64,000 nt of DNA, taken from assembly GCF_964340395.1 (NCBI RefSeq), contig NC_135557.1:10816046-10880045 (forward strand), written 5' to 3'. Origin of the DNA: Glandiceps talaboti. Taxonomy: Eukaryota; Hemichordata; Enteropneusta; Spengelidae. The notes beneath the pieces were generated by a model, which saw only the letters and a program-made list of their open reading frames with translations, was not told the DNA's origin and did not search any database. Below are positions 13,401 to 27,579 of the stretch, piece by piece. Positions within the stretch are counted from its first letter, which is position 1, and each line of letters opens with the position of its first letter. Both the position numbers and the translations under genes were made by a program.

Positions 13401-16400
13401 GAAAAAAGTGGTCTAGGAAAAAAAATCTAAATACAAAAACAAACAATCCATACAGTGATAAGTAATGTATTATTCAATTTATGGGCTAAGAAATTTATTG
13501 ATGAATATGAATGTTTCTTGGAATGTTTCTGACATACTGAACACAAAGTATGGTGTTGTATCTACGCTCTGAGATGATAAAGCCTAATATTTTAAGCTAC
13601 TCATATTTTACCATTTTAAAAAAATCGATATAGTTGATACCGAATCGTCAGTTGCAAATATAAATTAAATTGTGTTGTATATATTGGCTAAATTCATGGT
13701 AGCAACATATTTTACAGATGTCGAAAGTTTATATAAAAACGGTACACGTCTATGTATATGGTACATATATTACTAGTGAGATTACTAAACTGAAATTGCC
13801 GTATGCAATTACGTACGTGTCCATCAATATTCTCCAATGAGTATCTTTATTTATGTGTTGAACATTAATCTTGGTTGTGTTTATTCATGAGTCTGCGGTC
13901 AGAATCGATGCTGGGGAACCTTGGGAGAAAATGAGAAGGGCACAGAAAATTGGGGAATGCGAATGGGAGGGCATGGAAATTCTGATGGACTGAAAGGAGG
14001 GGGGGGGCACACAATAGTGTACTCATTAGTTTAACTAAATTAAACCTCAAGACCAATCGTTCACCCAGTATATTGGATACTTCAGTAATTACAAGGAGGG
14101 AGGCCGGTGGAAACTACGCTCAAACTGTTGTTTTAGCATATACCTTTATTCACGTCCCTAGTATGCATTACTATGGATAAATCACGAGCTCTACCAGGTC
14201 AGTAATTTTCTGTATCACGTACAGGCACACTTTGCCCAAATAAGGTTAGATGTGGGAATTTTGGACTACTTTTTAATAGTTGCTATGCACATTGCTATGC
14301 ATGTTGCAAACTTGTCGAAATACTGAATACATATACGCTATCGTGGCGTAAGCCAATGGTATTCAACAGTGGCTCAAATAATTCCTCCTAAAATCTTAAA
14401 CAGTTTAATATTAGATCATTGTGGTGAAATTAATCAAATATTGGTAATAAAGGAATCTTTGAATTCGATCAAAGATGTACGATATAGACGACATTCACAT
14501 TCCACTCCGTACGATTATGAACAGCTGCAAGCTACGGTCATTTTTCCCCAAAACGCATATTTAAATTATCATGATTTTTATGAAATGTTAACAGTAATGT
14601 TATATTGTATTTTACCGTTTTTCGTGTATTGGCAGCTGTGTTTGTGTGTTTCCTGCGCCTCAAATTACGTGTATGTACGTATGTGCAGTGCAAGGAGCTC
14701 GAGATACGAGCATACTGAAAAAAATTCGCCAAGTCATACATGTGATGAGGCATCCGTCAACATTAACAACGCACGGCGATTTATTTTCAGTACAATGTCC
14801 CTTACCGTCTCTAAAAATTGTATTAATTTTGAAGTTTGCATTTGAAGGCATAGCCAAATTACTTAAAATCATACATCACAAACATTTGTGTAATATAATA
14901 ATAATAGTGTATTCGGATGCACTGTAGACACCAGGTCATATGTGTTATTTTATGGTAATAAAATGTACATTAAAGTCAAAGAAAAAGCAATTATGCATTG
15001 TTAGCATTTGCAAGCAATAAAGCAATGTTCAAGAGCATAGTTGTCGGTGAGAAATAAAATCGAGCATACAATTATATTTCATAGACATTTCTCTCACGAG
15101 TAACAAAATCAGTCAGTTTACTTTCAAAGTTTGGAATTGCGGCGATTATCTTTTCAACAATGACAATAATTCGAGTGGTTATTCAAGAAGTACCTTTTAG
15201 AGTCCTCTATCATACAGCGTCTGGCCAGACTATTCACTCACTCACACAGTCATACCTGTCTTTTTCCAGATAAAAAATAACCATTTTTAAATTTCGACTT
15301 GCAAAATCAATCATACAGGTACTCCTTAATGACAACTCAGAAATCACGAAATAGATGATCATTTCATTAAATAAGTGATACCATTCTTTAAAACTAACTT
15401 AGGATTGAAAAAAAAACATGAACGACTATACAGGATTTTATCATCTGAGGAATTTCATAAATTCTTGCCAAATTTGAAAGGAATTTTGCAGAGACAATAG
15501 TACGACTCGTGTCGGTCGGATCTCTGTTAACACTCAAATTTGAATTCAATTATGTATTTTGTACTGCAGATTCAATATAGCACCATATCAACATATTTCC
15601 TTCCTTCACTGTAGGAACTTTACATCACACAGTCAGCCTGAATGCATGAGCAACGCATTTATGTAGCATTTTCGACTCACTGTAACACGGAGTCAATAAA
15701 ACTTTGATTAAATGCAATACTCCATACTTCGATATATATTTTTATTAAAACTAAAATGTTCTATATAGATAAATAATCTTCCGTATTCTTTCTGCTTGTA
15801 TGCGACCGTCGAGATGTAAAACGGCATCGCTGAAATGATTCTGATAAGAAAACAGATTTTAAAAATTGTTCGCTGCATACAATTATATTTCTTAGACATT
15901 TCTCTCATGATTTGCTTCGTACACAGTAACAAACTCGCTGATAACGAATATAAATGAATTCGAGCAATGAAATAATGCCAATCTTTAGAAAAGATTTTAC
16001 TACCGTATGATTAATTAGTTATTTGTCCATGAAGAGTCTTTAACTTGTACTTCAACTGCGGCATTCTGCATAAGCGACCGATATCTTTTGATAATTTAAC
16101 TATTCTTCAATGCTCGTCATTGGCTGTGCTATACTAATAGCATGTTGGCTGGTCAATCCGCGTTGACGGCTCCACTGCAAAGACACAGTCTCCATCATTT
16201 TATAGTTATTCACAATTCCATGTGCGCCTTCAAACAAAGTCTCTCCTTCTCCAATTTCCTACTCCGGATCCGTCACTTAATTTTCGTCTTCTTAATGTAT
16301 AAACTTCGTCACGGTGTCATAACGCACATAACGTCTGCCACCAGTGTAACACATTTGAGTTACTCTCATATCTGCACTTAATACACGGTACACCGGATAG

Positions 16401-17648
16401 CATGGGCTTCGGAGAATTAACTCAGACAAACACAATATTCACGATTAACTTGGCTCATTTTAGAAATAGCCAGGGAGCAGATCGAATCTCCTAGTCTAGT
16501 CCTACATGTAGCTGTTGCCTTCAGCTCACTTAGTCAAGGCTGAAATTTTGAAAACAAATTGCCAGGCTTGACGTACAAATTTTGGCAGTATGTTTGGTTA
16601 GAGTAACATCTAGACCTTCAGAAAACTGATGTTGCCCCTCTGGATTCTCTTGCGCAAACTCACAGGAGACGGTCGCCATGGTAACATTGACATCATTTTT
16701 GAAGGATGTTAAAACATTAAAAACGGCATATCTCGTGCCCCAGGAGTGGTATAATCACAATCAAAGCATGTTCATACACATTTTAGGGGACAGGGAACTC
16801 AATGATTACATGACCTTTACGATTCAAGCTCAGGGTCATAGTCAAAGTTCAAGGTCAACTTATAATTTGTTGGACTTTTATCGAAACATTCATCGAAATG
16901 TTCCTGTATACTTCCATCTGATATGACCGATAAAGCTGCAAGTCGGTCATAAATACAATCTTTCCGAAAAACGTTAAAAACAAGTATATATCGAGTTGTT
17001 TTGTAGCAAAAAGCTGTTACCAAGACAACTGCTGGCAATATCCCCTGTGTTAATATATACTAATCTGAAAGTGCTATTGGCATGATGTAAATGATCGCAC
17101 TACGCAAAAAGTGGGTCTATTGAGCGTATATGTGTGCCGACGAACATGTACAGAGATGTATCTGAATATACACAAACGCAGATGACACGTGCACAGTAAA
17201 TCTACGTAGCGTATATTACCATAGACGGAACATCCCAGTACGCTTAGTGTACATGTCAGTATATTAACGCCGACAGGAAGTGTGCCAGTGCGTATACTAT
17301 GGCCGATAGAACGTAGACCTTCGTCAGACTGACGTACACATAGTATACGTAGTACGGGGTACCGGGTACGGGCCGTAGCTACAGGGTATCTTTCTAGGGA
17401 TACAGGTTGCCCCTTATTATTGGCTTATAAACCTGCTTATTCAATAAAGATCTTTCTGTATTGTTCAGGTAATATCACCATATTGTGATCGAATTCACTT
17501 CTAATCTTCAAATTAACTGTAATTATAATTCTTTCAGTGCTCCATTGCTTTGCCAGTGGATTGCACATATATTTTGAATTCTAACACTTTGACAAAACAG
17601 ATTTGTTAGCAAGTAGGAAAAGCAAACACTACTACCACCACCACCACC

Positions 17649-17680
<32 letters not shown>

Positions 17681-20600
17681 CAACAACAACACAAAAACAA
17701 ACAAACGCACAAACAAACAAACAAACAAACGGACACATAAATAAATAAATAAATAAACAAATAAACAGACAGACAACAAACAAAACACAAACAAACAAAC
17801 AAACAAACAAACAGACAGATAGACAGACAGAGAGACATTCTGAATAAACAAACAGGAAACTTTATTCATAAAAGAAAGTTGAACAGTAAATTTGACATTT
17901 CTTTTATATGAGTAACATCACATTCCAAATATCATGTACTGGTACTACATTTATACACTTTTTATATTCTTTTAATGAACCAAGATGGATTCAATGTGTC
18001 TTTGACCAACTAAATCCTATAGAAGAATAACCCAAACTGTACAAGTAATGTCGGTAGATAGAAATGGTTCTTGCCGACTTATAAGTGGTACCGTGCGTAG
18101 GTGAATTGAATTGAATTGAAATTTATTTCATCAGATAACAAAAAACAAACAAACAATAAATAAATAAATAATACATTACACTTTCAAACAAATTGGACAA
18201 AAGGAAATATACATGTGTTATCTAATGGGGACCATGAAAATAGTTCAGCAGAACTAGTCGTGTCCATGGCCAGTACATTCAATTTTAGATTAATACAAAT
18301 TCATAAATGGACGCAATGAAGAAAATTAAGTCAAAAATAAACACAGCACGCATTCACGCACACTCATACACACACACGCACGCACATACATACATATGCA
18401 TACACACACACGAGAAGAAATAAAGCAAAAACCAGAAATGTTGTAAAAACGCCAAAGAGTATAAATTAAGGTTGGTGTGTAGAATTTAAAATATAATTTC
18501 TTAGTTCATTTTTGAACTGTTGCCTGGACATGTTAATTTTTAGGTGACTTGGTAAAGAGTTCCAGTGCTTTGTCGCTGCATATTTGAAATTGTTTTGGGT
18601 GATGGTCAATTTTATCGATGGTGGACGAAAGTTACCACTGCAGGCTGAACGGTTTTGATATGTATGAATGGGACGGTCAAAATACTTTTCTATGTTGTGG
18701 GGATAACGATTATTTCTAAGATCATACACGAAAATACAGGAGGAAAATTTACTAAGTTGAAATATATTTAGAACATTAAGTTGGTTAAAAAGGGGTTCAG
18801 AGTGTGCATTGAAATCAGTGAATGTTATCAAGCGGACAAATTTCTTTTGTAGTCGGAATATTGGGTCGAGAAGAGTTTGGTAAGTATTGCCCCAAATCTC
18901 AAAACAATATTTAAAGTGTGGTAAAATAAATGAATTATATATCATGATAAGGGTCGATCTGGGAACAAAGTGACGTAAACGTGAAATAATTCATACTTTT
19001 TTGTTAACAACTTTGATGATATTTTCTATGTGAGATTTCCAAGAAAGAGAAGGATCAATAGAAGCTGAGGTCACACTGTTGAGGAATATCACTGTACAAA
19101 ATGCAATTACATTTTACATGTACGCACTCCAGACTATAATTATGTAGATAAAAATGGGAATCTACACAACTGTTATACTGGTGCAGCATGCACACAAAAG
19201 CAAAGTTGTTTACAATAATTAATATTTCACAAATGTTTTAGTATAGTATACTTTAAGTTAGCAGTATGTACATTGTAACTGAGGACCTGTTTTGACAAAA
19301 GCTCTTAATTCTTTGTAATTATTAAAATACCTTCGGATTCTTTTCTATAGCTAACATCAGACATGATCTTTATAGATGAATATCGCTCAGAAAATAGCAA
19401 ATTATATAGTCCTTCAGGAAAAATACAGCAAAAGTGTATGCTGAGTTGCTTTTATTAAAATCTTATGTTACCAAGACAACTGGTATCAAGATCACCAAAT
19501 TATTAAGGCACTGATCATGAATATCGCAGGATCCCGATGTGCTACATATATGATGGAAGTGTCTATTTGTAGGTTTTAGGGGACGGGGAACACACTTATC
19601 ACACCATCTTTATGATTCAAGGTCAAGGTCATAGTCTAATTACAAAGACACCGCGATATTTTAACTTTTAGTCGAAACATTCACAGGTGTTTTCCCTGAC
19701 TACCACCAAGACATAATGTGTAAGCCTGTTAATCGGTCTGCAATAGCAAATCATATAGTCTTTCAGAAACTTTGTAACAAAAGTATATATTGCCCTTGCT
19801 TCGTAGCAAAATTATGTTCCCAAAATACAGCCAGTGTCGATATCTGTGATTACACTAAACAATGTAAATACTGAATACCTCGAGGTCCCGAAGTGCTATA
19901 TATATGATGGACGGGTGCATGCATAGGTTTTAGAGGATTGAAAAATCACAAGATCGTTTCCACCCAAGGTTAAGGTCACCTCAATTTGTTTCACTTTTAT
20001 TGAAACACCCACAAATGTTTTATATAAACTACTGTAGACATCAGATAGCAAATCAGATAGCAAATTATATTGGCTGTCATAACTTTTGTAGCAAAGGCAT
20101 ATTTAGGGTCAGCTTAATATGGGGGTAAGGGAATTGTTTCGAAACAGGTTCTCAAAAAGAATGACGCCTGTACAACAAAGTACTATAAAGATAGCTACTC
20201 GTACTTTATTGACATCTAACAAAAAATCTACAGATCACACAAAAATGAAGGTTTTCCTACATTCCATACATATTGACTCGAGTTTGATATTGATCCACAG
20301 TGTCGAAGGCTGCACTTAGATCGATTGCAGCAAGAACAGTGATTTTCTGTTCCTCCATGCCCCACAGGATGTCGTCAGTTAATTTAAGCAAGGCGGTTTC
20401 ACAAATAAAATTCACTCTGTAAGCTGACTGGTAGTCCGGGAAGAGATAATATTGATCGCAGTGTTCATTAAATTGTTTTAAAGCTATTTTTTCTAAGACT
20501 TTAGATAGGAACGCCAGGTTACTAACCGGCCTGTAATTAGATGATATTAAGTCCAGTCCGACCTTCTTTAGCAACAGCCTAACCACTGCATACTTCCACT

Positions 20601-23600
20601 TTTCCATGAATACACGCTTGTTAAAGAGATACATTGATCAACCGAGTAATGTGTGGAACCAGTCCTTTCAACACTTCTTTTAGGAATGTTTTTGGTACTA
20701 TATCCAATTCACAGTGTTTTGTTGGCATTTCCTTGATGATTCTCTCAACTGTTTCCTCACTCACCCATGCAAATAGAGTGAAAGTCGGAACTTCCCTGTA
20801 GGTTGGACAATATTTGCCTTTATTTGCTAACGACTCTCTAATTTTAAGTATTTTTTGTAGGACAAAATCAGCAAATTCATTGGCTAATTCTTTATTTGTT
20901 TTCTCTTCAGGCATTGGATTGACATCTTTTTTACCAACTAAGTTGTTAACAATTTGGTACAGTTTCTTGGTGTTTGCTCTTGACTCGCGTATCTTAGTAC
21001 TTATAGATTCTCTTTTTTCAGCCTTGATCATGTATTGAAGAGAGTTTCTACACTTTTTGTAGGCAATCCATTGATGGGTCTGGCGGTATTTTCTCCAAAC
21101 CTCTTCTCTTCTTCGGACTACTTTCTTCTGATTTTTTATATCTTCATTGTATCAGATCTGATGTTTCAGCTGAATAACAGTTTTTGTCTTTTTTTGGTGC
21201 GTGTTTATTTACGATTGTCATCAATTCGTTGTGAAACTGGTTATACAACGAATCGGCATCTGTATCTGGGGTTAAATTAATGAATTGCAGATCATTTACA
21301 AAATCTTCCCTATTTACCTTCTTAAAGTTTCTGCTCTCAACCGTCTTTTCTACAATCTCTTCACGACCTTTACGTAGAATGCACGTTACCACTCTATGAT
21401 CTGAGAGGAATGGACAGCGCTAACTTTCTGAATATCAAAAGAACTTACACTTTCCGTAATCATTAAGTCAAAAAGATGATGACCCTCTGTGTGAGTGCCA
21501 AAATCCACTCTGATTTCCAGTCCGATTGAATCCATGCTGTCAACTAAACTACATGCATTTGTGTCCTCTTTATCGTCGATGTGAATATTAAAATCGCCCG
21601 CAATAACGATGTTGTTGTTTGCTGGGAGCCAGGATTCCAGGAGGGTTAAAAACTCCTCGATGAAGTCATGATCACTGACCGTAGACTGGTGTTGTTTGCT
21701 GTATGGAGGTCTGTAAATACCAAGTACGTTCACATCCAGATTTTGCCCTTCCACATGCCAATGATGATATCCAAATGTTCTCAACGTATCTGATTTTATC
21801 GTCTTTGAAACGAGTGTAGTCGCAGTGACCAGACTTAAACCACCACCTCTCCTGTTATCCCCTCTGGAAGAAGATATCATGCACAGACCGTTGTTGTTCA
21901 AATCACAACCTTCAATCCATATTTGGTCTCTAGTTTGTAGCCACGTTTCTGTTATCACACACATGTCTATTCTATTGTTCAATAAATGGTCTCTTAGTAA
22001 CACAACTTTGTTTTTTATTGAATGTGCATTCCAGGTGGATATTTTCAGCTGTCGATAATTATTCATGACCGTGTTGTCCGTGACTTCTATAACTCTTAGA
22101 TTAGCAATGTTGATTCCCTTCTTTTCTTGAGACTTTATACCGTCCCGTTGGCCCCTTTTTCTTCTTTTATGAATCTTAAGTTGTCTTATTACTCTTACAT
22201 GGTCTGGTAATAAAGATGTTTGATTTTTCCGTAGGTCCAATAACTCGAATCTTGGCCATTGAATCCTGACACCTCGTTCCCTTTGCTGCTGAATACTAGT
22301 GTTGCCCATGTTGTTTCCCCTCGACCTTCTTTCCAGCTCAAAACCACATACTTCCACAAGTAAACACAACAGTAGTATCCACCACATATTCATAATGCCT
22401 GGTGTCTTCAATTTAACCGCTCAAAGTTGTAGGTGAAAGCACAATTCTAGTTGGATATTTGCTCAGATTCGTACGTCTCTCTCAGTCGGCGCCATTACAT
22501 AACAATACAGAGCAATAAGATGACATTCCCACGTACACAAGATATCGCATAGATCACTCACCCTACGACCTATTAACCATTCTTATCTTTGATAGCCAAT
22601 CACAACCCTTTTAAATAACGCATCTATCCTTGCAATGATATACATATTGCATAGAAAAGATGTCATTGGCAATGGTTGATGAATCCATCAAAGTATAGTG
22701 TATGTATCATTATCGACCTATTCTCTATATCAACAGTTTCGAATGATACTGTTGTACGCTGTTGCAATGCACTTATTTCTCATTTTACCACCTCTAACAG
22801 GCTATGTATACGTCTACGAATTTTTTAATTACAGTTAATCCATTATCTTTGACCTTAGTTATTTTTTTCGTCTTTTTCTTTTTGTGTTTTCTTTTTCGCC
22901 TTCGATGTTTTCTCTTGCAATTAGGTTTTCTTTCCCCCGATTTTTTATGTTTCCGTTTCTTCGATTTCTTTTTGTTTTCTGTAAAACAAGAAAGCGAAAC
23001 ACACTTTCAGGAATATAGCTTTTAATTCTTTTACCCAATGCTAATTAATAGGCTCGGTTTACCTTTCATTTATATTTTAATAAACATACTAGGAAAACTC
23101 CATATTAATGTTATGGTTATGGTTAAATTTTGCTTATAGTATTGCCGACTTGCTGTTTTTTATTCAGGTTGTATTAATGAACTAAATTACACTAGTGAAT
23201 TTGCCTATTTCTAATAATGTAAATTAGTATTACATATACATTTTTCATTTCCATAATATATGAGTTATCAATCTATAACCTCATCAGTTGTTGTCACTAC
23301 ATTTTATTATTCACCATTAATCGCAAAGTTAAAATTGTTTCCGTCTATATTTCTTCAGAAAAGCTGTCAATGATTTACTGGTATCAGTACATTGCGTTGT
23401 CATAGTGACAAATGCAGTGAGTAAATCAATGCAATCAACTTATTATTCCTTTTAATTGTGATTCGTTGTACTTGTTATGTATTTGAGTACCACAACGGGA
23501 TCTTAACCAATTTAGCAGTCAGTCGGTAAACACTTTTTACGACTAAGTGAATTGAAAATTATTGGGTTTCCTTGTCAACAAGGCAACAAAAAAATGTATA

Positions 23601-26600
23601 TAGTTGTTTGGTACGTGCAAGTTCTGGTCAGTATAATATCAGTTTCAATGTTTTGCAAAGAATAATTTACAACCGGTCTGAACAATTATATAAGGTTTTA
23701 CCTTGACTATAGGTTGCAACTATTTTTACCAAATCTTACATAGCGTAATATATTGATATATAGCAACACCATCGTAATTTTGATATTTGGTATAGTATAC
23801 GTTTTATGAGTAATTTACTTGAAAGACTGCTTATATGTTAAAATATAGATGGTATCCAAGCCTTTTTGGTAAAATCTCAAGTCTATCACAATGTGGATTG
23901 ACAGTTGTGGTGAAAATTGTGATCAATCGTTTCTGTGAATACATGCGTACTAATTAAGTATATGATACCAACATTTTCCAAAAGTTCAAGTTTTCGTGTG
24001 TTTCTCACGGTACTTTGGCCTACTATACGCAGAATAAAAGCCTTAATTGATGTAATGCCACAACTATATTTGCACACTACCATAATCGTTATATGTTTAC
24101 ATGTTCTTGAGTGGATCCCATCTGATCTGATCGAGCGGTTAAATTTGAGCTTTAATATGGATATATACGAGGGCTTGTCGGGCCAATCAACATATTGTTT
24201 GTTTTTATGTTTTCTGAATGTTCATGGAATAAGATATATAGCTTCGAATTAATATTAATTCGAACGTTCTGATCCACATTCATATCTCTCCATGACAATT
24301 GGAGCACATTATTGATCCAATTGTATTAGTATATGCATTTATACTGTATCGTCTTTTTTTAATGTTCAACTTTTTTCCCTCAAGACCTCTCATTTTTATG
24401 TCAAAACTCATGGATGCATATTAGCTAGAACACTAGTCATTACAATATACGAGTGCACTTACTTAATTATTTGAATTAAACTATATAATGTAATGGAGTA
24501 GGTTTTATGTGGTACACACTAACACATGTTCAGTGTTAACATTGCCTGCCAGGTCCTTTGAATGTAGGTAAAGCGACGTTGCCATCTCATATATTTAGTG
24601 TATACTCAGTTATAAACTCTAATTAAGAGGAAACTAAACAAAATTACACTGTTTTATAGAAAGGCCATACGCCTCACTCGAATGCTCAATGACTTTGGCA
24701 AATGCCTCACTAGACACCCATACATATAGTATGACTATATATACTATGCTTGGTGGATACAACAGGTGAAATTAGTTTTCGTCAAAGTAAATAACCACCT
24801 CAGCAAACAAATAATTATATAGACGTTCCCCACGAGCATTGCATTATGTTTCATGGTAGAACACTTCATTTCCAGACATCGGTTATGATCTATGCTTCTG
24901 TAACGGTACAGCCTGGATGATTTCGTATATATTTTAATAGGCTTATTTGCAATGACTTATTTAAAGATTGTAAACCAGCAATGAAATGATTGACAGACAT
25001 GAAATCGGGTATTTCCAGTGTTAACTAAAAATTGCGATATTGAAGAGACATATTTTTCATGATCATTTGGAAATGGAATGGTAAGATACATTTGGAATGC
25101 ATTTTAGTCAATCATTTATTCTTTCTCGTAATATGTTTCATAAAATGAAGTTGATATCAAAATATATTTCTAGATTGAGGCACAACAGGGATTGAATTGA
25201 GATCAGTATATTTCTTGACTTATTTCTGATATTTGATATGTCTGATATCTTAAAGGGAGTAATAATGACTTTACAAAAAAATATTATTAGCTCGGTTGCA
25301 CTATATATGAGATTATGTATATACTTAAGATTTTTCATTTATAAAAGAACTTCACTGTAATTGTCTACTCTGAAAAATAAAATGAAACAATATTGCGTGT
25401 TCCTAATTCAATAAATATGAAATAAAACAAAAACATGTCAGCAGTGGGTTTTTGCATTTACAGGACGCTTTTCGTTTTAGAAAATTGGCTAAACTCAAAA
25501 AAACATTAAAACTGTTAAGTATTCAAATGAAGACGCTTCCATAAGGAGGCAACATATTCAGGCCAAGAATGGTTGTGATGACTACTTGTATTTTCCTACT
25601 TTGTTGACATAATTATCCCCTTACGAATCATAGTATATAGAAAGCCACAACTGACATAAGTGTGCAATTACTATTATTGTATGTGCAAATACTATGTTAT
25701 TATGTGCATTGAATAGTTTATTATGTGCTTACCTTAAGTTATTGTGTGCATACTGTATTATTCTATGTACAGTTACTATTATTGTATGTGCAAACACTTT
25801 GTTATTATGTACATTTAATAGTTTATTGTGTACAGTTACTATTATTGTATGTGCAAACACTGTTATTATGTGCATTTAATAGTTTATTATGTACAGTTAA
25901 TATTATTGTATGTGCAAACACTATGTTATTATGTGCATTTAATAGTTTATTATGTACAGTTACTATTATTGTATGTGCAAACACTATGTTATTATGTGCA
26001 TTTAATAGTTTATTATGTGCAGTTACTATTATTGCATGTGCTAACACTATGTTATTATGTGCATTGAATAGTTTATTATGTACTAACCTTAAGTTAGTAT
26101 GTGCATACTGTATTATTCAATGTACAGTTACTATTATTGTATATGCTAATGCTATGTTATTATGTGCATTAAATAGTTTATTATGTACTATCCTTAAGCT
26201 ATTATGTGCATACTGTATTATTCAATGTACAGTAGTAGTGTAGAATATGATGGTTGCAGATCAGTTCCATTTTAATCTATTGTAAAGTAAATAAAGTCTT
26301 ATTTCTATATTAATTAATTAATTTATATATTTTTATATATATATATAACCTATTAAAAGGTAAAATAAACCTTATAGGTAAAAATTGACTAAAAAATGAC
26401 TAAACTTGTTATACCTATTATAAGTAAATTAAACCCTTAGTGGCCTCACTACGTTTGACTTCCCTGCTACGCTATGATTTCCCCTGTCACGCTATTATGA
26501 GTCATATAGTAGTCATTGTATTTATCTAATTGAACATGCCTCAGGCAACCACGGGAATGTTTTAGCGTAGCAGGTCACTAAGGGTCACTAAGGATTATCA

Positions 26601-27483
26601 GGTTACCAAGGTTACCAAGGTCAGTTGACTAGGTTAATGCACTTTACAACTGTTTAACTTGTTACAAGGTCAGTTGGCAGTGACAAGAAAGAAAACTGCT
26701 ACGCTTGTAAGTTAAGAAAATTTCAATTTCAGAATCTCGAATATTTGTTTATTTTTTTTTATAAAACCCACGTAAGCACTAATTCAACCTAAAGCAGTTA
26801 TCATGTTGAACCATAATATTAAACCACCACCAAAGTTTCGCTGACTTAAATTCGTCTTACAGTCTTACAGTCTTACACACATATTGATATCTCTGTGAAA
26901 ACATTGACCATCAAATTTTTATAATCTCGTATAATTTTCATAAATATTTTTATTTCTACCAAAAACAACCACCACTTTGATTTTATCTTGAGCCATAATA
27001 TTAATACCTTAATTGAACCATCTGTTTGACTCCTTTCTGTATCACTCATTTTTTCAGTTATATCTCGTATAATATATTATATAATCTCTTTTCAACTTTA
27101 TTAAGTCCTTTTAAGGTACTTTAATTTTTCTTTAATTTTTTCTTAAGTTACTTGAATTATCACTCATTTTTTAAAACTCTTTTCATTAAGTTAATTTTCA
27201 AGTTGTTTTCAAGTTGTTTCTAAGTTGTTTTCAAGAACTTATTCAAGAACTTATTCAAGAACTTGTTCAAGTTACTTGAATTATCACCCCATTGTTTGCA
27301 TAAGTTATCTTCAAGAACTTATTCAAGAACTTATTCAAGAACTTATTCAAGAACTTATTCAAGAACTTGTTCAAGTTACTTGAATTATCACCCCATTGTT
27401 TGCATAAGTTGTCTTCAAGAACTTATTCAAGAACGTATTCAAGAACTTATTCAAGAACTTGTTCAAGAACTTCAAGTTACTTG

Positions 27484-27579
<96 letters not shown>

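Noticed and set aside
14369-14845. 158-codon open frame on the plus strand
   Set aside because: It starts at a non-ATG codon, has no recognised domain and no supporting splice structure. Kept only as an unassigned stretch.
17523-17869. Cys/Val/Phe-rich membrane-like frames
   Set aside because: Produced by ACC, ACA and CAAA repeats. The hydrophobic runs are a composition effect.
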